A stretch of 45,855 bases of DNA, from positions 1 through 45,855 of the forward strand of contig JAQICB010000148.1 of assembly GCA_027858745.1 (NCBI GenBank), read 5' to 3'. The notes below the pieces were generated by a model that saw only the letters and a program-made list of their open reading frames with translations, was not told the origin of the DNA and made no database searches. Below are positions 28,523 through 38,058 of the stretch, one piece after another; within the stretch, counting starts at the first letter, position 1; each line of letters starts with the position of its first letter. This stretch comes from Bacteroidales bacterium. Its GTDB lineage: Bacteria; Bacteroidota; Bacteroidia; Bacteroidales; UBA1715. A program made the position numbers and the translations under genes.

Positions 28523-30373
28523 ATGCATCGTATTATCATATTCATCATTACATTATTTGTGTGTTTTCATTCCTCCCTATATGCAGGAACTGGACAACCA
28601 AAAACAGAAAAAGATAGCTTGCAAAACGATTTTGTCGAACGCAAGCCATTAAAACGATTTTACATCAACGGTAATTATCGTGGCATGCTTTACTATCGCA
28701 ATCTGTCTGAATTATTTGACGGATCATATGCAGAAGAAAAAATGTTACTCAGCACCAACGACGGCGGGCGCAATCCACAACTCCAATTAGACATATCGGG
28801 CAGACCAACAGCAAGAACATACTTTCATACCGATATATTTCTATATTCTCCCATGCAAGGATTAGGGTACAACACCAACGAATCAGGCTTATCACTAGGC
28901 GTAAATATTGATGGAAACATCAACACAAACCACGGAAACATTTCATTTCGTCTCGGTGGTATTCAATACACAAAACTTTCAAGACTCAGCCTTTGGAGTA
29001 GCGAAAACAATGGAGAGAGTTTATTCGAAAAAAATCCGTGGGACTATTTCCAAACCACTGCACAAAACTACGAATCATATTACGGGCAAGGAACAATGCT
29101 CCGTTCGTTCCGATGGGGCAATCAGTTTGTGCAAGGACTAACAGTAACCATGAATGACATTCCCGGTAATTTTGAAGCAAAAGCATTGATTGCAAAAACC
29201 CCCAATAATGGCGGACAAGCCTCGTACCTCAACACCATTCCCGACATTTCATACGGTGGAAGTGTTATCAGACATTTCGGACAACATTATGTAGGCATCA
29301 ACACCTATCAATCTATTTCGAAATCAGACAGCATCAATGGTAAATTTGTAGGATACCGGGTATACTCAACCGATTTTAGTGTAAACTTGTGGGATAATGA
29401 CCTTACTTTTTCAGGAGAAATTGCTCACGGACAAAATGTACAATCCTCCGACATGAAAATGAGAACAGGAAATGGAATTGATGCCAAAATTCTTTCGAGA
29501 CGAAATTTACTTACTTTCCCAATTACATTACACGGCTATTACATTGAACCCGAATTTATAAATCTTAACGGCGGTTTTAAAACTTTTCTTGAAGATGCAA
29601 CCGGTTTCAACGGTGAAGGAGGATCGTCGAATCCAACCGGGGCGTATATGTCTGATGTGGATTACATCAATGGAAACCGAAAAGGAATAGACCTTCGCAC
29701 AGAATTTAACATAGCAGGACTCAAAATAAATGTAGCAAGCGGGGTTTCGCAAGAACTCGAACAGCGAGCTTCAACTATTTCGTATGTGCACCGCATTAAC
29801 GGATTGGTTTTCTCACGCATTTTCCAATACCAATCAAATATTGGTCCCGACAGCACATTCTACACTTATTTTAGAGGATATTATGAAGAACGCTCAATAG
29901 ACACAACTCACGCAGATTTTGCAGGAACACCCATACATTTTGCTGTATCAGAATGTAATTTAAAATACAAATTTTTTCTATTCGACAAACCAGTTTATGT
30001 ATTCTATTTAGCATCAATTACCACAACACAAAATGACTTTTCCGCGATTCCGGTAGGCAAAGAAAAAGCATTTGTGCATGCACACTATCACGAATTAGAG
30101 GCATACTTTACTATTACCGAAAAACTAGTATTAACCAGTTATCTCGGATATGAAAATATAAATGGCAACGAGGTCTTACAAGCTCCTACATTGAACAGTT
30201 CGAGAAAATTCAACCAAACAGGCAAATCTCTTGGTCTCGGATTAGACCTTGTGGTCGGACATTTAATTAATTTAAACTTACGTACTCGATGGTTTACGTT
30301 TAACGACACCTACTCGAGTGACAGTCATTACAATGGATTTGAAAGCTCACTGGAAATGAAAATATTCTTCTAA
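28523..30373 (+). CDS. outer-membrane beta-barrel-like protein (first of a tandem pair)
   Basis: Signal peptide MHRIIIFIITLFVCFHSSLYA; alternating amphipathic strands throughout; C-terminal aromatic-ending strand SSLEMKIFF. Confidence 0.65.
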   Translation: MHRIIIFIITLFVCFHSSLYAGTGQPKTEKDSLQNDFVERKPLKRFYINGNYRGMLYYRNLSELFDGSYAEEKMLLSTNDGGRNPQLQLDISGRPTARTYFHTDIFLYSPMQGLGYNTNESGLSLGVNIDGNINTNHGNISFRLGGIQYTKLSRLSLWSSENNGESLFEKNPWDYFQTTAQNYESYYGQGTMLRSFRWGNQFVQGLTVTMNDIPGNFEAKALIAKTPNNGGQASYLNTIPDISYGGSVIRHFGQHYVGINTYQSISKSDSINGKFVGYRVYSTDFSVNLWDNDLTFSGEIAHGQNVQSSDMKMRTGNGIDAKILSRRNLLTFPITLHGYYIEPEFINLNGGFKTFLEDATGFNGEGGSSNPTGAYMSDVDYINGNRKGIDLRTEFNIAGLKINVASGVSQELEQRASTISYVHRINGLVFSRIFQYQSNIGPDSTFYTYFRGYYEERSIDTTHADFAGTPIHFAVSECNLKYKFFLFDKPVYVFYLASITTTQNDFSAIPVGKEKAFVHAHYHELEAYFTITEKLVLTSYLGYENINGNEVLQAPTLNSSRKFNQTGKSLGLGLDLVVGHLINLNLRTRWFTFNDTYSSDSHYNGFESSLEMKIFF

Positions 30374-32112
30374 TGAAAGCACATAAAAAAAATATGCATA
30401 CTAACTTACCTTATAATATGAAAAAAATTCATCTTATTCTCACGTTTACATTTTTGTGCATAGCATCATTTGCACAAAATGAAAAAATTACATTCAACGG
30501 AACAACTCGCGGAATGATGGAGCACAATTGGCTTCCTCCCTCAGACACACTTAATATTGATAACAATATTGGTGGCGACGCATTAGTTGATTTACGATTA
30601 AATATATTACCCATAGAAAATATTCGAGTAAGTGCAACATTACGCTTGAAAAACGAAATTGGCGGATTTTGGGGGCAAGGAGCCGGTCTGGAATTACGGG
30701 AAATATACATAAAAGGCGTAGCCGGAAAATACTTTAAATACAAATTTGGCGATATTGATCACAAAATGACCCCCTATACCCTTTTTAATAATGAGGGAGA
30801 ATTTTCTCAATTTGACCCGGAAATATTTAATGATATTCGCTCAATTCAATTACAAGAAAACTTTAATTACGGAAACGCATGGCGACAGCAAGGCGGTATG
30901 CTTTCGACGCGATTAGGATTCGATTCATTTATTCACACAAGCGACCTCAGTGCTTTTGTGTTTCGCAATAGAAGCTTAAGCGATGGCGTAACCCCCGATA
31001 GATTACAAGGCGGTGCTCAAGCATACATAAACATTACCGAGACATCACACATCGGTATTAATTATATTAACTTATTTGATTTGCCCAAAACCGTTTCAAA
31101 TTCCGAACACGAAAAATACAATAACGATGTAACTTCGATTAGCATGAATATTGATGCATCTTTTTTTACAATTATTGGTGAAGCAGGTACGTCGGGCATT
31201 CATTATATTGACACAAATAATGTAAACACAATAAATCGAGAAGGAAACTTTTTTGAAGTTGGAATACAAAAAACACTTAAGTCAAACCGCCTTACTCTTT
31301 CGGGAACATTCCGAAGAGTGAGCGATGATTTCTTTAGTGCCGGTGCACAATCAAAACGCATTGATTATTCTCAAACACCGGAATTATTTGAAACCGTTTC
31401 ACCAAATATGTATACCCGTTCGGTAAATTTATTGGATATGATAAAAGATGCGAGCGTATACAATCAAACAATTACTCCTGAATTAATGGCATATAACCCT
31501 GTTTACAATCACGTTACACCATACGGTCAGGCTACACCAAACAGACAAGGTTTCACCTTTAAAGCAGACTATACCGACAGTCTCCATACATACACATCTC
31601 AGCTCGGTCTTCAATTACTCCGTAATGTTCGTGGCGAAGGAACAGAAGAGCTTCGTAATTATATCTTAGCACAATGGGATAACAAAATAAATCTCCACAC
31701 ACTATTTGATTTACAAAAAACCCTTGCACTTACCGGTGGTGTACAATATGCACGTTCAGACAGAGACGGCTTAGGATTGGTCTCGGATGTAAATCTACGC
31801 AGCACATCATGTGATATTGGTGTTGAGAAAGAACTTGTAAATCGTTTTGATGTACTAATCGGGGCACATTATTTAGTTTACAAAGGAACCGAATATTTGA
31901 GTATTCGTAACGAATTTAATGTCATTACCGATTACAATCTACAAACCTACGACGGAACACAAGGTTTATACTCTATGGGCTTTCGCTATCGATTTAACGA
32001 TAACATTTTTCTTACCTTGCAAGGAAATCAATTCAACTTGTTCGATGCAAAAAATTCAGATAATGACTATCAAATCAACCAAGTTTTTATATTATTTAAT
32101 TTGATGTTTTAA
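30373..32112 (+). CDS. outer-membrane beta-barrel-like protein (second of a tandem pair)
   Basis: Signal peptide MKKIHLILTFTFLCIASFAQ at an internal ATG (30418); beta-rich; C-terminal strand VFILFNLMF; segments alignable by eye to the preceding ORF. Confidence 0.65.
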   Translation: MKAHKKNMHTNLPYNMKKIHLILTFTFLCIASFAQNEKITFNGTTRGMMEHNWLPPSDTLNIDNNIGGDALVDLRLNILPIENIRVSATLRLKNEIGGFWGQGAGLELREIYIKGVAGKYFKYKFGDIDHKMTPYTLFNNEGEFSQFDPEIFNDIRSIQLQENFNYGNAWRQQGGMLSTRLGFDSFIHTSDLSAFVFRNRSLSDGVTPDRLQGGAQAYINITETSHIGINYINLFDLPKTVSNSEHEKYNNDVTSISMNIDASFFTIIGEAGTSGIHYIDTNNVNTINREGNFFEVGIQKTLKSNRLTLSGTFRRVSDDFFSAGAQSKRIDYSQTPELFETVSPNMYTRSVNLLDMIKDASVYNQTITPELMAYNPVYNHVTPYGQATPNRQGFTFKADYTDSLHTYTSQLGLQLLRNVRGEGTEELRNYILAQWDNKINLHTLFDLQKTLALTGGVQYARSDRDGLGLVSDVNLRSTSCDIGVEKELVNRFDVLIGAHYLVYKGTEYLSIRNEFNVITDYNLQTYDGTQGLYSMGFRYRFNDNIFLTLQGNQFNLFDAKNSDNDYQINQVFILFNLMF

Positions 32113-32129
32113 TACCAAAAAATACCATT

Positions 32130-33116
32130 ATGAAACAATTGATAACATATATTTTTGCACTAACAATAGTGGTAAATTTTGTGAGTTGTGAAAAAGAAGA
32201 TCCTGTCGGTCCTGATATTGTAGATTTGTATGGCGGATTTAAAATTCTCGACTCACTTTCTATTCCAAGTGCCACCATAGATTTTTCAACTACAGACTCC
32301 ATTCGTTTTGGTGGCACGTGGACCACACAAAACCAATGGCTCCTTACCATTACCGGACGAAAATCAGGAGCAATAAAAACACTGTCGGGAAAAACAAAAA
32401 TACTCGACACTACAATAGCTACGTGGAATGGTACAGCCGATAATATATTCTTTCAAAAAGAAATATGCGATGTTTCACTCTCATTTACCGGACAAGCCGA
32501 TACAATGAAAAGCACTGTTGAGATAAGCGGTTTGCACAATTACCAAGAAGACGGAATTGTTGTACACAATTTTGAAATATCTACAATCGATGTTTGGCCC
32601 GGAACTCAAACAAACGGAACCGGAACACTCATAACAGAAGGTGTAATTCCTCAAGGTGATACATACTTAAATCTTGAAGGATCTGAACCGGGAAATGCGT
32701 GGTACATCGCAGGGCTTCCACCATTTCAAGCTTCTGAACTTACCGACTCAGATTATTTACCATTTAACGATGCAGATACCGCAACAACTTACATTAACTT
32801 TTTTGTTCGCGGAAATGGATATCCCGAAACATTTGTAACACTCCAAACCAAAGAAGACGATAACGAAAACGGTACACATGAAGAAGCAAGCGAAGATTCA
32901 TACACTCATCGGTATCAAGTTACGGGTACCGAATGGAAAAAAGTTTCGATACCTCTATCTGCATTAACAAATGATGATGCCGCTGTGGGAAACAATATTC
33001 AAGAAATTAGCAAAATAACAAGCGTATATGTCATGCTATTTTCGGCAGGAACCGCAAATCCAACTCTCGGATGCGATATTGACTTTATTATATTAACTCA
33101 AGGAGCACCATTGTAA
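32130..33116 (+). CDS. surface lipoprotein, probable glycan-binding beta-sandwich
   Basis: Lipobox VSC followed by EKEDP (acidic, export-signal-like); C-terminal half resembles CBM/galactose-binding-like beta-sandwich (WKKVSIPLSAL...DIDFIIL). Confidence 0.65.
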   Translation: MKQLITYIFALTIVVNFVSCEKEDPVGPDIVDLYGGFKILDSLSIPSATIDFSTTDSIRFGGTWTTQNQWLLTITGRKSGAIKTLSGKTKILDTTIATWNGTADNIFFQKEICDVSLSFTGQADTMKSTVEISGLHNYQEDGIVVHNFEISTIDVWPGTQTNGTGTLITEGVIPQGDTYLNLEGSEPGNAWYIAGLPPFQASELTDSDYLPFNDADTATTYINFFVRGNGYPETFVTLQTKEDDNENGTHEEASEDSYTHRYQVTGTEWKKVSIPLSALTNDDAAVGNNIQEISKITSVYVMLFSAGTANPTLGCDIDFIILTQGAPL

Positions 33117-33136
33117 AATCGGAAAATATATTCATT

Positions 33137-34924
33137 ATGAAAAATAAAATATTACTTATCAGTTTCGGTACAATTCTCATGATGCTTAGCTCGTGCGTTC
33201 ATTTTGTTCCGCTCGCATTAGATACCTCAGAAGACAATGACCCATATTATGTTACAACTTCGAAAAAAAACAGTGATTATAGCGACAAATTTACCGCAAC
33301 CGATATATTCACTGATGTGATAAAAAATACCTGGGGTTTAGAAAAAGATAATTGTCGCGAATTTGTCGTCGTAAATGATGTAAAAAAAGCCGGCAGTTCA
33401 TCATTACACATGAAATGGAATCAATCAGAAAAAGGTTGCGGGTGGATAGGTGCCGGTTTTGCTTGGAACAATTGGCAAATTGTAGATATGTCGGACATTA
33501 TAGATACCTGGGGACTTCGATTTTACATTCGCAGCATAGAAGGCACGGTGAATTCTATTCCCATCATGATAAATTTTCTTGATGAATCAAACAAATCTTC
33601 AGAAACAATTACGGTTAATTCAATGTTTTACGAAGGAACAGAGATAACAGAAGAATGGAAAGAAGTAATTATTCCCTTGAGCTACTTTCGAATTATTGAA
33701 AACGGATTGAACCCATCGGAAATAACACAATTAATTCTAGGATTCAACGGAACTGCCGAATTTTATTTCGATGAATTTCAGCTTATTGAATTAGAAGAAA
33801 GTCAACGCAATCCGCAAAAAAGTCAAGTAACCACAACACAAAAAAGTCAGAAAACATCCCCATCAAGTGGATTTACGGCTACCGATATTTACACCGATAT
33901 GCTCAAAAACACCTGGGGCGCTGAATCTGATGCCTGTCGAGAATTTAACGTGGTAAATGATATTAAAAAAAGCGGTGCTGCATCCCTCAAAGTTGTGTGG
34001 GATAAAACCAAAGCGGAATGCGATTGGATTGGCGTAGGATGGAATTGGAACAATTGGCAGCCAACAGATATGTCAGACATCCTAGACACTTGGGCACTTC
34101 GTTTTTTTGTAAGAACCGTAGAAGGAACCATGGATAATATACCAATAGGAATGACTTTTTTAGACAAAGGTGAATTATCCTCAGAAACCGTATTTCCTGT
34201 TGACATTTTTTACGAAGGATCGGGTATCAACGAAGAATGGAAAGAGGTTATAATTCCGCTCAGTTATTTTCAAATAAAAGAACTTGGGCTAAATGCTTCG
34301 GGAATTAAACAATTAGTTACTTTTTTTGATGGCAATACCGGGGGTTTGTACATTGATGAGCTACAGTTTATTCAAATTACTGAACAAAATAAAGAGAGCA
34401 AAAGTGAAAACAACACTGGCATTCCAACAAAAATATATGCAGACAAACTTTCACACGAATGGGGCTTTGAACCCGAAGACTGTAAAACAATATCTGTAGT
34501 TACAAGTCCCATTAAAAAAGGCAACTCAGCCCTTCATATGAAATGGGATGCCGAAATGTGCAGTTCAGACATTCGCATAGGTTTTGCGTGGAACAACTGG
34601 CACGTAGTTGACATGACACAACACATTCAAACCTGGGCTCTGTCTTGTTATATTCGCACCACCGGCTTGTCAGTAACATCACTCCCGCTTACCATACAAT
34701 TTTCCGACAGCTATTACAAGGAATCCGAGGCAGTTACTGTATCTGCAAAATATAGCACCAAAAAAGAAATAACAGAAGAATGGACGCAAATAATTATTCC
34801 TCTCTCTGATTTTAAAATATTTCAAAATGGTCTTAATCCGAAAGAAATAATACAAATCATTATTAATCTTGATAAAGATGCAGACATCTATCTTGACGAA
34901 TTACACCTCATAGAAATACAATAA
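33137..34924 (+). CDS. lipoprotein with three tandem CBM-like beta-sandwich modules
   Basis: Lipobox SSC; three repeats with shared motifs TxIYxDxLxxxWGxExxxC, WNNWxxxDMSdIxdTWxLrfyiR, EEWkeviIPLSyF and YxDElqlIel. Confidence 0.75.
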   Translation: MKNKILLISFGTILMMLSSCVHFVPLALDTSEDNDPYYVTTSKKNSDYSDKFTATDIFTDVIKNTWGLEKDNCREFVVVNDVKKAGSSSLHMKWNQSEKGCGWIGAGFAWNNWQIVDMSDIIDTWGLRFYIRSIEGTVNSIPIMINFLDESNKSSETITVNSMFYEGTEITEEWKEVIIPLSYFRIIENGLNPSEITQLILGFNGTAEFYFDEFQLIELEESQRNPQKSQVTTTQKSQKTSPSSGFTATDIYTDMLKNTWGAESDACREFNVVNDIKKSGAASLKVVWDKTKAECDWIGVGWNWNNWQPTDMSDILDTWALRFFVRTVEGTMDNIPIGMTFLDKGELSSETVFPVDIFYEGSGINEEWKEVIIPLSYFQIKELGLNASGIKQLVTFFDGNTGGLYIDELQFIQITEQNKESKSENNTGIPTKIYADKLSHEWGFEPEDCKTISVVTSPIKKGNSALHMKWDAEMCSSDIRIGFAWNNWHVVDMTQHIQTWALSCYIRTTGLSVTSLPLTIQFSDSYYKESEAVTVSAKYSTKKEITEEWTQIIIPLSDFKIFQNGLNPKEIIQIIINLDKDADIYLDELHLIEIQ

Positions 34925-34960
34925 AAAGCATAAAACGTAAACCATAAAAACACCTCTGTT

Positions 34961-36199
34961 ATGAAGCATTTTTCAAATTATACCTTCTCTCTTATAATTC
35001 TAATGTGTACAACACTTATTACAAGTATAGGGTTTGCACAAGACAAAGCCTTATTTCCCTCATACAACACTGCTCCTCTTCCACCGGACAGCACCGAAAT
35101 GTCGAGTAATGCTTGGGAAATTGCCGCTCAAATGGGCTTAGGGTGGAATATTGGCAACACATTAGAAGCAACCGGGGGCGAAACAGCTTGGGGGAATCCG
35201 CAGGTAACAAAAAAACTTATTGATGAAGTAAAGAAAAACGGATTCAATTCAATTCGTATTCCCTGCGCATGGGATCAATATACAACGAGCAGTAAAACCG
35301 TAAAAATAAAAGAGTCTTGGTTTAAACGTGTACAAGAAGTTGTAGATTATTGCATTGAAAACGATATGTATGTTATACTTAATATACACTGGGATGGCGG
35401 CTGGCTCGAAAATAACTGCACGCCCGACAAACAAGTAGAAAATAATGCAAAACAACAAGCTCTCTGGGAGCAAATTGCGTCCTATTTCCGCGATTACGAC
35501 GAACGACTTCTGTTTGCCGGAACAAACGAACCCAATGTGAACAATGCAGAACAAATGGCAGTGTTACACTCCTACTTACAAACATTTATTGATGTAGTTC
35601 GTGCAACCGGCGGACGAAATGCATACCGAGTTCTCATTGTTCAAGGACCGTCTACCGATATTGAAAAGACCAATTCGCTGATGAAAACCTTACCAAAAGA
35701 CACGGTAAAAAATCGATTAATGGTCGAAGTACATTACTACACCCCCTTCAATTTCTGCGGGCTTACCGAAAATGCAGACTGGGGGCGTATGAATTATTAT
35801 TGGGGCAAACCGTATCTATCAGAAACCGATACCCTTCGAAATCCGACTTGGGGAGAAGAAGATGCTGCCGTTAAATATATGGCAATGATGAAAGAACAAT
35901 TTGTAGAAAAAGGTATTCCGGTAATTTTAGGTGAATATGGAGCAATACGACGAACAATGTTACCCCAAGATATTGTACAAACAAACCTCAATTCTCGTGC
36001 ATATTATGTGAGATATATTACACAACTAGCTATAGAAAATGGTCTAATTCCATTCTATTGGGACGAAGGTAGTCTTAAAAATCACGGATTTGGTATATTC
36101 AACCGACATACCGGAAAAGTTTTTGATTACCAAATGCTCAATGCAATAATTCAAGGAGCACGAACTGCTGACAATTATTATGACCTGAATTCGATATAA
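34961..36199 (+). CDS. GH5 endo-beta-glucanase (GH5_4-like; xyloglucanase candidate)
   Basis: MGLGWNIGNTLEA, FNSIRIPCAWDQY, FAGTNEPNV acid/base, VEVHYYTPFNFCG, VILGEYGA nucleophile. Confidence 0.9.
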   Translation: MKHFSNYTFSLIILMCTTLITSIGFAQDKALFPSYNTAPLPPDSTEMSSNAWEIAAQMGLGWNIGNTLEATGGETAWGNPQVTKKLIDEVKKNGFNSIRIPCAWDQYTTSSKTVKIKESWFKRVQEVVDYCIENDMYVILNIHWDGGWLENNCTPDKQVENNAKQQALWEQIASYFRDYDERLLFAGTNEPNVNNAEQMAVLHSYLQTFIDVVRATGGRNAYRVLIVQGPSTDIEKTNSLMKTLPKDTVKNRLMVEVHYYTPFNFCGLTENADWGRMNYYWGKPYLSETDTLRNPTWGEEDAAVKYMAMMKEQFVEKGIPVILGEYGAIRRTMLPQDIVQTNLNSRAYYVRYITQLAIENGLIPFYWDEGSLKNHGFGIFNRHTGKVFDYQMLNAIIQGARTADNYYDLNSI

Positions 36200-36231
36200 T
36201 TAATTAACTTAAAACCTGAAGTGTTAACATC

Positions 36232-38058
36232 TCACTCAACAATAACTTTTTTATCTTTCGGATATTTAACCGAATAGGTAAGCTTTATCTCTTTGTTTCC
36301 ATGAGCTTGTAAATCTGTTTTCCATTCCACTTTTCCGGTTTCTGAATTATACGTCCCTCCAGACAATTCAATAATCTCAACCGTTATCTCTTTGTGTTTG
36401 GACACAGGAACCTGATCGAATATTTTTGTAGTAATCGGATACGATTTATTATTCCGTACTCGTATGGTATATCCAATAGTTTCTGTTGTGTTTGAACCAA
36501 TAAATTGACGCTTCGAAAAATCCCTCATTTTTTCACGTTCGATGCTTATATTATTATCTATACCAAATGAAATTTCCATAGTATCTTTAAATTGTTCGGT
36601 ATATATTTCTGTTTCTCCCACATAGGCATTTTCCATATAAATATGTGCCATACCGTCAATAAATTCAGCACTGTACCAGTCGCTTATTTTGGCAATTAAA
36701 AAAACATGTTCAGACAATTTTGGAATACTTTGATATTCAAAATTGGCAGATAGAGATGCTTGTTTATAGTTAATAGTTGTTTTTTTATTATTGGATACAA
36801 TCGTTTGCTTTACCTCAATACTATATTCATTAGATATTTCTCGTTTAGAAGTAATAGTTAATGGGGCAGAAAAGTCATCTGCATTTTTTATTGTTGTTAT
36901 TAACATCACACCATTGGCGCCACGACTACCATACATTGCTGTTGCAGAGGCATCTTTGAGCACCTCAACATGAGCAATTTCGGAAGGGTCTATATTGGAA
37001 ATACTTTTTTGCGGCACGCCGTCAACAACATATAAAGGTGTAGCATCTCCGATAGTACCTCTTCCGCGAATTAACACTTCGGGCTCCTCTTCAATCTCAT
37101 TATATGCAAAATCTTTTGATTTCTCTGCTGCATACATACCGGGTTTTGATACCATTGCTCTGCGAATTTCAGGATACAAATATTCCAAATAATACGGATG
37201 TAGTTCCGGTAAAATAGCAGAAATATCAGTCTGAGCAGTCGACAAGACAATATATACATCTTCCCAATCAACACCGGTGTTTTGTTTAATATTAGCTTTA
37301 TACGTAATATCGAGCGGTTTATTTAAGCTGACAAACCGAATATCGTATGAAGGGTACCATGTTGCGTTTTTAACTAAATAATTCAGCTTCAGAGATATAT
37401 TTTTTTCTTGTTTAGATTCGACCGTAACCAAAACGGTTCCCGAAGGTAATTTCGATTTACTATTAAGCGAAATTAATTGATTGTTTAATTTTAGAATTTC
37501 ATCTTTATATTCATTTATTGCACGATTTCGTTTCAACACCTCAAGATAAAGTAATTCAAGATTTGAACCAAAAAAAATATGGAGTGATTTAAAAGTCTCA
37601 GGATTAATTCCCTGTTCTTTTCCGCCAACTACTTTATTTGAATGCAAGAACTCTATTTTATCCTGAGCAATCCTCACATACGTTTTTTCATCTTCAATCT
37701 GAGCTTTAAGCTTTTCTATTTTAGAATTAATATCTTCAATATCTTTTCGTTTCTCAAGTTCATTAATAAAATCATGCTGATGTTGCACCGAAATGATGGT
37801 ATATCCGGCTCCACCCTCAACCCGAATACTTTCTTTTAAAATATAAGGAGAAAGACCCGTGAATTTCACAATAGTTTGTCCCGATAGCACCCGACACGCA
37901 CCTTCTCGTTGAACCTGTGCATCTTGTGTAAATACGGTAACTTGTGTGATTTTCGAATCGATTTCTTGTTCTTGTTGTGCAAAAGAACTAAAAGATAAAC
38001 TGCATACCAATACACATAAAAAAATAAACTGTTTCATAAAATTTGGTTTAGTGATCAT
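36232..38058 (-). CDS. MuiA/DUF4139-family protein with an internal TonB-plug-like segment
   Basis: DUF4140/DUF4139-type features (ITQVTVFTQDAQVQREG, coiled coil, LNYLVKNATWYPSYDIRF...WEDVYIVLSTAQ) interrupted by PLYVVDGVPQKSISNIDPSEIAHVEVLKDASATAMYGSRGANGVMLITT. Confidence 0.82.
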   Translation of the reverse strand: MITKPNFMKQFIFLCVLVCSLSFSSFAQQEQEIDSKITQVTVFTQDAQVQREGACRVLSGQTIVKFTGLSPYILKESIRVEGGAGYTIISVQHQHDFINELEKRKDIEDINSKIEKLKAQIEDEKTYVRIAQDKIEFLHSNKVVGGKEQGINPETFKSLHIFFGSNLELLYLEVLKRNRAINEYKDEILKLNNQLISLNSKSKLPSGTVLVTVESKQEKNISLKLNYLVKNATWYPSYDIRFVSLNKPLDITYKANIKQNTGVDWEDVYIVLSTAQTDISAILPELHPYYLEYLYPEIRRAMVSKPGMYAAEKSKDFAYNEIEEEPEVLIRGRGTIGDATPLYVVDGVPQKSISNIDPSEIAHVEVLKDASATAMYGSRGANGVMLITTIKNADDFSAPLTITSKREISNEYSIEVKQTIVSNNKKTTINYKQASLSANFEYQSIPKLSEHVFLIAKISDWYSAEFIDGMAHIYMENAYVGETEIYTEQFKDTMEISFGIDNNISIEREKMRDFSKRQFIGSNTTETIGYTIRVRNNKSYPITTKIFDQVPVSKHKEITVEIIELSGGTYNSETGKVEWKTDLQAHGNKEIKLTYSVKYPKDKKVIVE

